A stretch of 64,000 nt of DNA from CAIXSC01 sp046349915 (GCA_046349915.1 JAXMBL010000005.1:819648-883647), one strand, 5' to 3'; numbered from the stretch's first letter, positions 36,762 through 46,717 are shown. The notes: generated by a model not told the origin, from the letters alone. Numbers and translations: made by a program.

Positions 36762-36996
36762 GGCACGTTCCTCCCCTGATGTCCTGAGTGGTCTCCCCTT
36801 TCGCATCCCCGCCTAACCACTAAAGCGTGTTCGAGAGAATTTTTTGCACACCATTCTTGGAACGACGCCCGGTTGGTTGTCGAACCACGAAGCAATCAGC
36901 TCGACAACTACGACCGACGAAAGAGATAAGCCCGCAGACGGCGAGATTTCGGTGTCTCTCGGGAAAAAAGAACGAACGAGTGGTCGGAGCCGCGGT
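36762..36996. other. Intergenic region upstream of the tandem array
   Basis: No gene. It probably holds the promoter of the minus-strand coiled-coil pair. A diverged fragment of the array sequence (GGTTGTCGAACCACGAAGCA) appears near 36873. Confidence 0.5.
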
Positions 36997-38048
36997 AGTG
37001 GTTGGACCACGAATCACTCGAATCGCACGAATTTCAGATCGGAACTGAGTTCGTGGTGCGCGAGTGACCCTAAACCACTGAGACGGGGATGATCCGAAAG
37101 TGCACGATCATCCCGCCATGAATCCTCCCACTGTCTGGATTCGTGCGATTCGTACAATTCGTGGTCAATCGCCTTCCGCGTCTCAAGGCTGCGAACTCAA
37201 CCTAGGGCCATCAGGAAGTGGTTGGACCACGAATCACTCGAATCGCACGAATTTCAGATCGGAACTGAGTTCGTGGTGCGCGAGTGACCCTAAACCACTG
37301 AGATGGGGATGATCCGAAAGTGCACGATCATCCCGCCATGAATCCTCCCACTGTCTGGATTCGTGCGATTCGTACAATTCGTGGTCAATCGCCTTCCGCG
37401 TCTTAAGGCTGCGAACTCAACCTAGGGCCATCAGGTAGTGGTTGGACCACGAATCACTCGAATCGCACGAATTTCAGATCGGAACTGAGTTCGTGGTGCG
37501 CGAGTGACCCTAAACCACTGAGACGGGGATGATCCGAAAGTGCACGATCATCCCGCCATGAATCCTCCCACTGTCTGGATTCGTGCGATTCGTACAATTC
37601 GTGGTCAATCGCCTTCCGCGTCTTAAGGCTGCGAACTCAACCTAGGGCCATCAGGTAGTGGTTGGACCACGAATCACTCGAATCGCACGAATTTCAGATC
37701 GGAACTGAGTTCGTGGTGCGCGAGTGACCCTAAACCACTGAGACGGGGATGATCCGAAAGTGCACGATCATCCCGCCATGAATCCTCCCACTGTCTGGAT
37801 TCGTGCGATTCGTACAATTCGTGGTCAATCGCCTTCCGCGTCTCAAGGCTGCGAACTCAACCTAGGGCCATCAGGAAGTGGTTGGACCACGAATCACTCG
37901 AATCGCACGAATTTCAGATCGGAACTGAGTTCGTGGTACGCGAGTGACCCTAAACCACTGAGATGGGGATGATCCGAAGGAACGCAATCATCCCGCCATG
38001 AATTCTCCCACCTGTCTGGATTCGTGGGATTCGTGAAATTCGTGGTTA
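36997..38048. repeat. Tandem array of a 220-bp unit (4 full copies plus a partial fifth)
   Basis: Copies begin at 37001, 37221, 37441, 37661 and 37881, exactly 220 bp apart, and are about 99% identical over the first four. Each unit has nested inverted repeats: outer arms such as 37006-37033 with 37138-37165 (ACCACGAATC type) and inner arms GGGATGATC/GATCATCCC (37086-37094 with 37106-37114). The fifth copy diverges and ends at the stop codon of the MobA-like gene. Unit variants alternate in a way that suggests pairwise duplication. The 70-residue open frames inside are by-products. Single short relatives (GGACCACGAATC) occur at about 57318 and 61143. Confidence 0.9.
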
Positions 38049-38684
38049 AAAATCAGCCAACGCTTGTTCGTAGTCGGCTGGGTGGTTGAGGTTTCGTAGT
38101 GCGTCGAGTCGCGGGTCGACCGACCGAAGCTCGTCGACGGGTACACGCAGCGTTCGTGACTCTTCGTACAAGAACACGGGTCGAAGCCGACCCGACTCGA
38201 TCAGCGCATCGAGCCGCGGGGTGAGTGATACGCGGTACGCCGCCGCCAGCGGATGATGAAACACTCGCTCGCCTTCCATTTCCACCGGCACGACGACGTC
38301 GTGATCGCCCAGTCGTCCGATGATCGCTCGCACAAACTGGGGTGTGAGAAACGGAACATCACAACTGGTTGCGTAGGCGGCATCGGCGAATCCCACGAGC
38401 GATCGCAATCCAACTCGCAGACCTTCCAGCGGCCCCTGTGCTTCACGCTCGTCCCGCACCACTCGCACTTCCGGCGGCAGAGACGGCAGATCTTGGTTCG
38501 TTGCGGCGACGACCACCACCGGTCCCACCACCTCGCCGACAATCCGGACCACTCGCTGCAAAAGAGTTTCGGGCCCGAACGGCAGCCATGCCTTCGGTCG
38601 CCCCATGCGGCTGCTCAACCCGCCGGCGAGCACGATGCCTGCGACCCGAAGGTTGCTTGTCTGTTGCATCGTCGCTCGCACCAT
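38046..38684 (-). CDS. MobA-like molybdenum cofactor nucleotidyltransferase
   Basis: The GT-A-type nucleotidyltransferase motif LAGGLSSRMGRPKAWLPFG at the N-terminus and SCDVPFLTP (metal/ribose) in the middle match MobA, which attaches GMP to molybdopterin, and its relatives (MocA, CofC). The 212-residue length fits. The start may be 38684 or ATG 38669; neither has a clear ribosome site. The stop codon is formed at the edge of the 220-bp repeat array. No other molybdenum gene is in the window, so the exact nucleotide and acceptor remain unproved. Confidence 0.8.
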   Translation of the reverse strand: MVRATMQQTSNLRVAGIVLAGGLSSRMGRPKAWLPFGPETLLQRVVRIVGEVVGPVVVVAATNQDLPSLPPEVRVVRDEREAQGPLEGLRVGLRSLVGFADAAYATSCDVPFLTPQFVRAIIGRLGDHDVVVPVEMEGERVFHHPLAAAYRVSLTPRLDALIESGRLRPVFLYEESRTLRVPVDELRSVDPRLDALRNLNHPADYEQALADF

Positions 38685-38748
38685 TCCTAGGATTATCGCG
38701 GGGCGAGTTCCACGTTATGTGGGTTCGTCGATTCGCCCAGCGGCCGTT

Positions 38749-39978
38749 TCAGAACGTGAAGCTGGCCTTCTTCAGTCGAGCTTCGGCTTCGGCCATCAAC
38801 GCATCCTCGGCCTTTTCGTCCGCCGCTTCGTACGTGACGGAGAACCTGAGGAACGAGCCAGCGTCATCCCAGGGGACGGTCACGATCGAGTGTTGCGTGA
38901 TCAGATACTGGCTCGCGTCTTCCGCATTGTTAAATGGCAAGCCGCCTCCCGACTTCGGAGCGGCTGCGTACAGGAAGTAGGTGCCGCCGGGCATTTTTAC
39001 TTGAAAACCGCAGCGGGCGAGCATCGCGACCAGCTTCTCGAGCCGACGTTGGTACTTGGCTCGAGTCTGGCCAGGGATCGCCGCATCGTCCAACGCAGCG
39101 GCGGCAGCCTTCTGGATCGCCATGAACTGCCCCGAGTCGCAGTTGTCCTTGACGTCGGCGAACGCTTGCACCAACCGCTCGTGGCCGCACACCCAGCCAA
39201 TGCGCCAGCCAATCATGTCGAATCCCTTGGACATCGAGTGGATCTCGACCCCGACATCCTTGGCGCCGGGCACCGACAGGAAGCTGAGCGGCTCCCCTTC
39301 GTAGCTGAGCAGGATGTGGGCGGCGTCCTGGACCACCACGACCTTGTTCGTCTTCGCCCAATCGATCACGTACTCGTAAAACTCGCGAGTCGCAACTTTG
39401 CCCGTCGGGCTGTTGGGATAGTTGAGCACCAGCAGTTTGGTGCGAGCCAGCACGTCGGCCGGGATCGACTTGAGGTCGGGGAGGAAATCGTTTTGGGCAA
39501 GCAGGGGGAGGCGATGAACCGAACCGCCGTAGTAACGAGTATGTGTGCCCGCGACGGGGTATCCCGGAACCGTCATCAAAGTGACGTCGCCCGGATTGAT
39601 GAAACACGCCGGAATCATCGAAAGGGCCGTTTTTGAGCCGATGCAGTGGTTGATCTCGGTCAGGGGGTTCAGCGCGACCCCAAAATGCCGCTGCATAAAG
39701 CGAGCGACAGCTTCCTTATAGGCGGCGATTCCGTTGTCCGCGTAGCCGCGGTTCTCGGGCCGATTCACTTCCTCGACCATCCGTTGCCGCACCGAGGCGG
39801 GCGCCATGGCGTCGTTTTCGCCAATGCCAAAGTCGACCAGCGGCCGGTCGGGGAAGTCGGCCAGCGCCTTCCTCTTGGCTCGCTTGATCTTCTCGAACTT
39901 ATAGATCTCGGTCCCCTTGCCGTAGTTCACTCCGCCAATACGTTCCGCGAAAAGCTGCTGGAAATAAGGGTCGCTCAT
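38749..39978 (-). CDS. dapL: LL-diaminopimelate aminotransferase
   Basis: PLP enzyme that makes LL-diaminopimelate from tetrahydrodipicolinate in one step, for lysine and peptidoglycan synthesis. It has the fold-type I class I/II signatures: NYPNSPTGKVA, DAAH, and the PLP lysine in SMSKGFDMIGWRIGW. The N-terminus (FAERIGGVNYGKGTEIYKFEKI) is typical of the planctomycete/chlamydial DapL branch. 409 residues, full length. It is transcribed away from argH; the 344-bp gap between them holds the likely promoters. Confidence 0.88.
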   Translation of the reverse strand: MSDPYFQQLFAERIGGVNYGKGTEIYKFEKIKRAKRKALADFPDRPLVDFGIGENDAMAPASVRQRMVEEVNRPENRGYADNGIAAYKEAVARFMQRHFGVALNPLTEINHCIGSKTALSMIPACFINPGDVTLMTVPGYPVAGTHTRYYGGSVHRLPLLAQNDFLPDLKSIPADVLARTKLLVLNYPNSPTGKVATREFYEYVIDWAKTNKVVVVQDAAHILLSYEGEPLSFLSVPGAKDVGVEIHSMSKGFDMIGWRIGWVCGHERLVQAFADVKDNCDSGQFMAIQKAAAAALDDAAIPGQTRAKYQRRLEKLVAMLARCGFQVKMPGGTYFLYAAAPKSGGGLPFNNAEDASQYLITQHSIVTVPWDDAGSFLRFSVTYEAADEKAEDALMAEAEARLKKASFTF

Positions 39979-40322
39979 GGGTGACGTAGTTCCAAAGGGT
40001 CAACGAAGTTCGGTCCAACACGGAGACTTTTGGCAAATTAGCCCAGGGAGTTGACGAGGACAACCCACCCGGCCAAGAGCTCTGGCCGAAGGGCGCTCCG
40101 GCGCGCTCCATACGCCCTCTATGCCCAGGGACCCTCCCCTAACATCCAGCCGACCCCCTACGGTTATCCGTTCCAGACCATCCCCTGGTCGGTTCCAGTT
40201 TTGCCCATTCTCTAGGCAACGACATGCGCGATCATTGACACTGAAACGTCCCCTGCCTATTGTTCGATGGTTGCCTTGGCTCGAAAATTTGGCATCCGAC
40301 CTTTTCTTGAAGAGTGATTCTG
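39979..40322. other. Divergent promoter region between dapL and argH
   Basis: No gene. A good sigma-70-like pair for argH lies at 40235-40263. No terminator-like hairpin is expected for divergent genes, and no palindrome family member was found. Confidence 0.55.
40235..40263 (+). promoter_or_regulatory. Sigma-70-like promoter of argH
   Basis: A perfect TTGACA (40235-40240) and TATTGT (40258-40263) with a 17-bp spacer, about 50 bp before the argH start. Prediction from sequence. Confidence 0.5.
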
Positions 40323-41711
40323 GTGGCAAGTCCTTCACGGAGCGGTGTATTTTCCTCAGGCCCCGATCGGCGGGTCGAGCTGTTTACGGAGAGTATCAGC
40401 TTTGATCAGCGTCTTTACCCGCACGACATTCGAGCGTCGATCGCTCATGCTCAAATGCTGGCATCCGTAGGATTGTTGGAGCCGATCGAATGCCAGCAGA
40501 TCCAAGCGGCCCTGGAGAAGATCCGCGAGCGGATTGAGCAGGGTCGGTTCGAATATAAGACGGAGCTGGAAGACATCCACATGCACATCGAGACGGCATT
40601 GATCCGCCGACTTGATGACACGGGTCGCAAACTCCATACGGGTCGTAGCCGCAACGACCAGGTAGCGACTGACTTGCGACTTTGGGTCCGCGACTCCATC
40701 GATCAGATCGACCATCGCCTCGCCGAGTTGCAGCGAGCGTTTCTGTATCGTTGCGAAGCAGACGCCGACGTGATACTGCCGGGTTATACGCACTTTCAAC
40801 GAGCACAGCCGGTGCTCGCCGCCCACTATTGGCTCTGCTACTGCGAAAAACTGGAGCGGGATCGGGGAAGGTTGGCCGATTGCCGGAAGCGAGCCAACGT
40901 GTGCAGCCTGGGCGCCGCGGCTCTAGCGGGCACCACCTTGCCGATCGACCGCGAGGACGTCGCCGCTCGACTTGGCTTCGAAGGGGTCGCCGCCAACAGC
41001 TTGGACGTCTCCAGCGACCGCGACTTTGTCATCGAGTTCGCTTTCTGCCTGGCATTGATTGCCGAACACCTCAGCACGTGGGCGGAAGAGTGGATTCTGT
41101 GGTCGACGATCGAGTTTGACTTTTTGAAGTTGCCGCACGACTTCTGCACCGGCTCGTCGATCATGCCGCAGAAGATCAACCCGGACGTCCTCGAACTCAC
41201 TCGAGGGAAGACGGCTCGCGTGATCGGCAACTTGCAGACTTTGCTGGTTTTGGTGAAAGGCCTGCCTTTGGCCTACAACCGCGATCTTCAGGAGGACAAG
41301 CCCGCGATTTTCGATTCATTCGATACGGTCGACGCTTGTCTGGAGCTGGCGGCGGCCATGGTCATCGGGGCTCGTCTCAACCGTCCCTCCATCGAATCGC
41401 GGCTCGATCGAGGCTTCTTGGACGCCACGACCTTGATGGAACACTTAATTAAGCGAGGTGTTCCGCAGCGAACCGCCCACCATATCGTCGGTGCGCTGGT
41501 GAAGAAGGCGATGGAGAAGGGGGTCCGGTTAAGCGACCTTCCACTATCCGACTATCAGGAGTTGTTGCCGGAAGTCGATGATTCCGTGTACTCCGTTCTC
41601 GGCGTTGAGAACGCGGTGCGGGCGTTCGTGAGCTATGGTTCGACGGCTCCCGCGGAAGTTGCCCGCCAAGTAGAGCGATGGAAGCACAAAATCGGAGAAA
41701 TCCGGTCATGA
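40323..41711 (+). CDS. argH: Argininosuccinate lyase
   Basis: The last step of arginine synthesis: argininosuccinate to arginine and fumarate. The fumarase-superfamily signature GSSIMPQKINPD is present, as are HTGRSRNDQVATDLRLW, YTHFQRAQPV and TRGKTARVIGN. I chose GTG 40323 because family proteins begin with a short Ser-rich MxSxSRSGVF; GTG 40314 adds three residues and is equally possible. 462 residues is normal. The stop overlaps the next start by 4 bp, so the HEAT-repeat gene is translationally coupled. A promoter candidate lies at 40235. Confidence 0.93.
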   Translation: MASPSRSGVFSSGPDRRVELFTESISFDQRLYPHDIRASIAHAQMLASVGLLEPIECQQIQAALEKIRERIEQGRFEYKTELEDIHMHIETALIRRLDDTGRKLHTGRSRNDQVATDLRLWVRDSIDQIDHRLAELQRAFLYRCEADADVILPGYTHFQRAQPVLAAHYWLCYCEKLERDRGRLADCRKRANVCSLGAAALAGTTLPIDREDVAARLGFEGVAANSLDVSSDRDFVIEFAFCLALIAEHLSTWAEEWILWSTIEFDFLKLPHDFCTGSSIMPQKINPDVLELTRGKTARVIGNLQTLLVLVKGLPLAYNRDLQEDKPAIFDSFDTVDACLELAAAMVIGARLNRPSIESRLDRGFLDATTLMEHLIKRGVPQRTAHHIVGALVKKAMEKGVRLSDLPLSDYQELLPEVDDSVYSVLGVENAVRAFVSYGSTAPAEVARQVERWKHKIGEIRS

Positions 41712-44143
41712 CGGCCGTTCCTGACTTGCGAATTCAGCCGATCGTGCCGCCGCGACTAAGCGCGCGGAGCGGCTTCGTTGCCCGTTTGCGGGCAGCCGTC
41801 CGTGGAGGTTCCTTTGGAGCTAAGTTCACGTCGACGGGTCTCCTTCTATCGAGTTTCTTGTTGTTTGGCGCGGTGCTCGTTGGCGGCACACTTGTCGCCA
41901 GACCACTGACCGCTCAAGAGGATCCGTTCGGCGAAGGACCGGCAAAACCGGAAGGGAAGCCCGACGCTGCTGCCGCCAAGAGTTCGAACCTGCCGGAGAC
42001 GATCGAGTCGGACCCGGCCGTGTTGGCCGTCCGCGACTCGAAGCCAACCACTCCCGAACAACTCGCCTGGGCCGTTCGCGTGACATTGGACTTAGGTCGG
42101 CCCGACGAGGCCAAGCGCTATCTCGAACAACTCGCCGCCGCCAATCCTAACGACGCCCAATGGGTTTCATTGCATGCTCGGTTTGGCACCGAGTTTTTCC
42201 GTCGACTCAAGAAGACCGAGGCGTTGCAGCCGACCGGTACGAAGTTATCCGACACGGCTCTTGATGCCGTGCGCCGCGAGTCGGTCAACCAAACTCGACT
42301 TACCAATCTGGTCGCGAAACTCTCCGACTCGAATCCCGTCGTACGTCGGGACGCTGAGGCCGGTTTAAGGCAAGCGGGCGTTGCGGCCGTCGAGCCCCTG
42401 GTGAAGGGACTCGCCGACGACGGATTTGCGGACGAGCATCCGGCGATGCAGCGTCAGCTGGCGTCCCTCGGTCCACAAGTGACCGAGGCACTGATCGGAG
42501 TGCTGGAGAGCGACGACCCGAAGCTGGCGGCGCGGATCATTCCCGTCTTGGGCGCATTGAAGAATCGACGAGCCATCGGCTACTTGTTGCGACCAGCGTT
42601 GACCGACGAACCCGCTTGGGCCGAGGCGAAGAAAGCTGCCGTCGAGTCGTTGACGTTTATCGTTGGCGAGCCGCCGAAGTCATACGACGCGACTCAGTTT
42701 TTGTTCAGACGCGCCATGTCGCATCTGAAGGGCGAGCCCGTCGTGAGGCTCGACTTGGACAATCGCGGCGAACTGTGGCATTGGGACTCGGCCGCCAAGG
42801 CAGCGCATCCGCAACTGTACTTGGCAACCGATGTCGGCGTCGTCGAAGCTCGACGACTGGCTCGCGAACTCTATCGCTTGGCGCCAACCAAGGAAGATCA
42901 TCGACGCCTCTTTTTGCTGACCGATCTGGAAGCAGACAAGATTGCCGCTGGGGTCGACCAGCCATTACCGCGCGGCGCCGGAACGGCTCTCGAACGAGCT
43001 CGCAAGGAAAGCGTCGGCGTGATTGAGGATGTTCTGGCATTCAGTTTGAAGCAGCAGCGATACATTGCAACCGCGGCCGCGATCGAAGTGCTGGGCGAGA
43101 TCGGTGATGTCGATTTGCTCCAGTCTTCCGATGGCACGCCCAGGCTGCTCGCCGCCGCCCTGAATCACTCGGACCGACGAGTGCGATTCATGGCGGTCTC
43201 AACGGTGCTGAAGTTGAATCCGCAATGGGCGTATCCTGGGGCCAGTTACTTGGCTGATTCGTTGGGATACCTCTCGGCAACGGTTGGCTCGCGCCGAGCC
43301 CTTGTGGCTCATCCCAACACGACCGAGGCGCAGTCTTGGGTCGGAAAGCTCGCCGAACTGGGGTTTGAGGCCGATGCGGCTCAATCAGGGCGTTCGACCT
43401 TCATCCTGGCCCAGAAGAATCCTGACTACGAGTTCTGTTTGGTCAGCGATTCGATCCAGGGGCCGCCTGTCTCGGAATTGGTACAGATGCTGCGACAGGA
43501 AGCGCGAACGGCTCGACTCCCCATTGGCGCGATTGCTCAAGGCGAATCGTTGGATCGAGTTCAGCGGTTATCGGAGACCAACGATTTGGTGGAAGGGTTC
43601 CCACGCCCCATCGACACCGAATCGATGGCCACTCTGGTGCGCCGGTTGGAAGAGGGAATTGGTCGGTCCGCGGTCACTCGCGATGAGCGGTTGATTCACG
43701 CCGCCGCCGCGTTGGAGTGGTTGGCGAAGTTGACGGAGGACGACCATTCCTATGCGTTCTATCAACTATCGAAACAAGAGCCCGCGGTGGAAACAGCCAT
43801 GCAGACGCCCGAGTTGGCAAGTCGAGCGGCCGCTGTCCTGGGACACTTCGGCTCGGCTCGGGCTCAAATCGCGTTAGTCGATTTGGCCAGTCACATGAAT
43901 CGCCCCATCGCGGATCGTCGGGCGGCGGCCGCGGCATTTCGGGACGCGGTTCGTCGACGAGGGCTCATGCTGACTCGCGAGGAGATCGCGCGTCAGTACG
44001 AGCGATACAACCAAAGCGCTACCGCGGATCGCGAGACCCAGAAGGTATTGGGTTCGATCCTCGATACGTTCGAACGACAAAGCGCCGTGGCCGATGCGGC
44101 CAAGGCACAACCCGCCCCGTCGCCGACCCCGGCGACGCCCTGA
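41708..44143 (+). CDS. HEAT-repeat protein with a receiver-like segment
   Basis: 811 residues with one N-terminal transmembrane helix (about residues 38-66), so probably membrane-anchored. Residues about 160-340 and again about 435-500 and 670-720 have HEAT-type helical pairs (AVEPLVKGLADDGF, LAARIIPVLGAL, and others). Between about 520 and 640 lies a segment that looks like a CheY-type receiver (RRALVAHPNTTEAQSWVGKL, LVSDS at the phospho-Asp position, then LPIGAIAQ), possibly degenerate. The start overlaps argH by 4 bp, which couples synthesis although the link with arginine is unclear. A sigma-54 activator starts 5 bp downstream. Confidence 0.6.
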   Translation: MTAVPDLRIQPIVPPRLSARSGFVARLRAAVRGGSFGAKFTSTGLLLSSFLLFGAVLVGGTLVARPLTAQEDPFGEGPAKPEGKPDAAAAKSSNLPETIESDPAVLAVRDSKPTTPEQLAWAVRVTLDLGRPDEAKRYLEQLAAANPNDAQWVSLHARFGTEFFRRLKKTEALQPTGTKLSDTALDAVRRESVNQTRLTNLVAKLSDSNPVVRRDAEAGLRQAGVAAVEPLVKGLADDGFADEHPAMQRQLASLGPQVTEALIGVLESDDPKLAARIIPVLGALKNRRAIGYLLRPALTDEPAWAEAKKAAVESLTFIVGEPPKSYDATQFLFRRAMSHLKGEPVVRLDLDNRGELWHWDSAAKAAHPQLYLATDVGVVEARRLARELYRLAPTKEDHRRLFLLTDLEADKIAAGVDQPLPRGAGTALERARKESVGVIEDVLAFSLKQQRYIATAAAIEVLGEIGDVDLLQSSDGTPRLLAAALNHSDRRVRFMAVSTVLKLNPQWAYPGASYLADSLGYLSATVGSRRALVAHPNTTEAQSWVGKLAELGFEADAAQSGRSTFILAQKNPDYEFCLVSDSIQGPPVSELVQMLRQEARTARLPIGAIAQGESLDRVQRLSETNDLVEGFPRPIDTESMATLVRRLEEGIGRSAVTRDERLIHAAAALEWLAKLTEDDHSYAFYQLSKQEPAVETAMQTPELASRAAAVLGHFGSARAQIALVDLASHMNRPIADRRAAAAAFRDAVRRRGLMLTREEIARQYERYNQSATADRETQKVLGSILDTFERQSAVADAAKAQPAPSPTPATP

Positions 44144-44148
44144 AGCAC

Positions 44149-45204
44149 ATGGCGAAGTTCGGTCCACTTACCGCGCCGGAATCAGGTCCCCCCACGCCCG
44201 GACTCATTGGCACGAGTCCCGCGATGCAGGAGGTCTACCGGATGACTCGTCGAGTTGCTCGGAGCAACGCCTCCGTGCTGCTGCTCGGCGAATCAGGCAC
44301 CGGCAAGGAACTGATCGCTACCGCGGTGCACCGGCTGAGCGAGCGGGCGACGGGACCCTTTGTGCGCGTGAATTGCGGCGCGCTCAGCGAAAGCTTGCTC
44401 GAAAGCGAATTGTTTGGCCACATGCGCGGAGCGTTTACGGGGGCGGTCAATAACCGCACGGGACGCTTCGAAGCAGCTCACACGGGCACCATCTTTCTCG
44501 ATGAAATCAACTCCACCACCCTGCACTTGCAGGTCAAGTTGTTGCGAGTGCTGCAAGAACGCGAGTTCGAGCGGGTGGGCGACACGCAGACGATTCGCGT
44601 CGACACGCGAGTGATCGCGGCCAGCAACCGCGACCTTCATGAGGAAGTGTTTTCGAACAAGTTCCGCGAGGATTTGTATTGGCGGCTGAACGTCGTCAGC
44701 ATTCATCTTCCGCCATTGCGAGAGCGTCGCGAGGACATACCAGCGCTCGTCACTCACTTTCTGAACCACTACAACGAGGCCAATGATCGGTACGTCGTCC
44801 ATATCCAGAAAGAGGCGATGGACGCGTTGCAGGATTACCATTGGCCAGGCAACGTACGCGAGCTTCAGAACTACATTGAACGAGCCGTGGTGCTGGCGGA
44901 CTCGGATGAACTGACGCTCGAGTTGTTGCCCGAGGTGGTTCAGGGACGCGAAAGGCCCAAGGTCACGCACTTGCGCGGGGCCGACCTGGAATCACTGACC
45001 TTCGCCGTCGTCCAGCAGGGCTTGGTCAGTTCGGGTCCGGAGGAAGATAACCTGCATGCCAAGATTGTGAATCGAGTGGAACGGGAGCTGTTAGCGCAGG
45101 TGATGCTCAGTTGTGCTCAGATTCAGGTGAAGGCCGCGAAGAAGCTCGGCATCAATCGCAACACTCTGCACAAGAAACTCAAAGAGTACGGACTCGAATC
45201 GTAG
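44149..45204 (+). CDS. Sigma-54-dependent transcription activator (AAA+ and Fis-type HTH, no receiver)
   Basis: The protein drives open-complex formation by sigma-54 RNA polymerase. It starts almost at once with the AAA+ domain: Walker A GESGTGKE (from Gly47), the sigma-54-contacting loop GAFTGA (from Gly94), Walker B TIFLDEI, and the R-finger region. The C-terminal helix-turn-helix (VKAAKKLGINRNTLHKKLKEYG) is of Fis type. At 351 residues it lacks a sensory N-terminal domain, so control may come from a partner; the upstream HEAT/receiver-like protein is a candidate. The open frame upstream to 43717 overlaps that gene and is discarded. Confidence 0.9.
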   Translation: MAKFGPLTAPESGPPTPGLIGTSPAMQEVYRMTRRVARSNASVLLLGESGTGKELIATAVHRLSERATGPFVRVNCGALSESLLESELFGHMRGAFTGAVNNRTGRFEAAHTGTIFLDEINSTTLHLQVKLLRVLQEREFERVGDTQTIRVDTRVIAASNRDLHEEVFSNKFREDLYWRLNVVSIHLPPLRERREDIPALVTHFLNHYNEANDRYVVHIQKEAMDALQDYHWPGNVRELQNYIERAVVLADSDELTLELLPEVVQGRERPKVTHLRGADLESLTFAVVQQGLVSSGPEEDNLHAKIVNRVERELLAQVMLSCAQIQVKAAKKLGINRNTLHKKLKEYGLES

Positions 45205-45808
45205 GGAAACGTCGCCACATCTTGGCTGAAGGCCAAGCACATCGTAGCCTGGGGCATCGCCCCAGGGGTTCTTGCGTGGCGCAACGCACAGAGTTTATGC
45301 AGGCCGGTGCTCTGCTGCCCACTCGTTTGACCCCTCATCCCCCTACCCCTTCTCCCCAAGCAAGCTTGGGGCGAAGGGGAGAAGTGGTGTTCGATTGGGC
45401 GTTGGTTGAGTGAAAATCGGCACGGTCACCGTGCTGGCTTTGGCGTTGGCTTCGCTTGGGCAACCGGGCGGGAATCTCTCGGGGCAACGGGGGGAGGATG
45501 ATCGACGGACTGGAAGTCCGTCGTACGGTGGTAGCCCGCTCGCTTCGCGAGCGGTTAGCCGCGCGGCGTGCGAGCGCCCTTCGCCGTCAGGTAATTCGCG
45601 TGGCGGGGTGCTTGCGCAGGGAAAACGCCTCGGTGCGGACGGGATCGACGGACTAGAAGTCCGTCGTACAGCAGGACGCGACGGACTGGAAGTCCGTCAT
45701 ACAGGCGGAGTCGACGAATGCCGATGCCAGCGACTAAGATATGCTGCGGACTTTCTTCACAGTCCACGACGGTTGGGCTTCCGGTTGAGGTTAGCGGCGA
45801 ATGCAGAC
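45205..45808. repeat. Repeat-filled intergenic region upstream of the HemX-like gene
   Basis: It contains a CCCCAAGC/GCTTGGGG hairpin (45356-45371), then a composite module: palindrome A at 45503-45523, B at 45532-45554, a spacer like that at 27.1 kb, A at 45646-45666 and a further A at 45679-45699. No gene is seen, although the frame is open from 45410 because the repeats translate without stops. Confidence 0.75.
45248..45266 (+). terminator. Hairpin after the sigma-54 activator gene
   Basis: An 8-bp stem CCTGGGGC/GCCCCAGG with an ATC loop, followed by GGTTCTT. The U-tract is weak, so termination may be partial. Confidence 0.4.
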
Positions 45809-46717
45809 ATGTTGAGCGGCATCACATTAACGTGCTTTGCGGCGAGCTATGCCGTGAGTTTGGGCGCCGAGATCACTCGGCTCTTCTTTCGCGCGCCGGT
45901 GCGTCTGTTTGTCATTGTCGGGTTCGCCGCCGCCGGCCTGTTCGCTCACTCGATTTTCCTCGTCAATCTGGCTCGGACCGAGGCGGCCGCAGGTCCTAAT
46001 GCCGCGCTGCTTTCCAGTTGGTTCGACTGGTGTTTGCTCGGGGCTTGGCTCCTGGCCGCCGTCTACCTGCTTGTGCTGGTGCGACGTTCCGACAACGCAG
46101 TCGGCGTCTTCCTGCTACCGCTAGTGCTCGGACTAATTGGCGTCTCCTGGCTGTTACGAGACCATCCGTCGTTTCCGCGGGATGAAGCGATCGGTTATTG
46201 GCGACTGATCCACGGTTTTGCGTTGCTGCTGGGTACGGTTGCGGTAACGCTCGGTTTCGCCGCCGGCCTCATGTATCTCGCCCAGTCGTATCGTCTGAAG
46301 CAAAAACTCCCTCCTCGGCCAGGTTTCCGGCTGCCCAGTCTGGAGTGGCTCCAACGATGCAATCAGTGGATGTTGTTGGCTTCGACCGGCTTCCTGGTGA
46401 TTGGGCTCGTGTCGGGCATCGTGATGAACTTTGGCCAACATGGCGGCTCGGTGGCGTGGACCAGTCCCGTGGTGCTCTCGTCGGGCGTCCTGTGCGCCTG
46501 GCTTGTCGCGGCCTCGTTGTTTGAGGCGTTCTACATGCCGGCTCGCCAGGGAAGAAAGGTCGCCTACCTGACGTTGGCAAGCTTCATCTTTCTGGTGTTG
46601 GCACTCGGCTTCGTCCTGTTCGGCGATCACGCGTCGGGTCGGACGGCGAGTAGTCCGAAAGAGTCTGCCGTTTCGGCAGCGCCGTGGGTTGGGGTCAGTG
46701 GGGAGGCGGTCCGATGA
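45809..46717 (+). CDS. HemX / CcsA-like membrane protein
   Basis: About 302 residues with at least seven or eight hydrophobic helices, in the cytochrome c assembly (CcsA/HemX) family. Proteins of this type sit next to hemA and influence glutamyl-tRNA reductase levels or heme handling. The conserved GYWRLIHGFALLLG region contains a His that fits the family's heme-ligand position. The start at 45809 (MLSGITL) begins the first helix; the apparent N-terminal extension is repeat sequence. It overlaps hemA by 4 bp (ATGA), showing a hemX-hemA operon. Confidence 0.8.
   Translation: MLSGITLTCFAASYAVSLGAEITRLFFRAPVRLFVIVGFAAAGLFAHSIFLVNLARTEAAAGPNAALLSSWFDWCLLGAWLLAAVYLLVLVRRSDNAVGVFLLPLVLGLIGVSWLLRDHPSFPRDEAIGYWRLIHGFALLLGTVAVTLGFAAGLMYLAQSYRLKQKLPPRPGFRLPSLEWLQRCNQWMLLASTGFLVIGLVSGIVMNFGQHGGSVAWTSPVVLSSGVLCAWLVAASLFEAFYMPARQGRKVAYLTLASFIFLVLALGFVLFGDHASGRTASSPKESAVSAAPWVGVSGEAVR

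Noticed and set aside
37100..37972. Repeated 70-residue proteins in the array
   Set aside because: Two identical frames arise from repeat units and have no start signal or protein character.
36997..38048. CRISPR array
   Set aside because: Units of 220 bp are almost identical throughout, with no short repeat plus variable spacers, and no cas gene is near. It is a plain tandem array.
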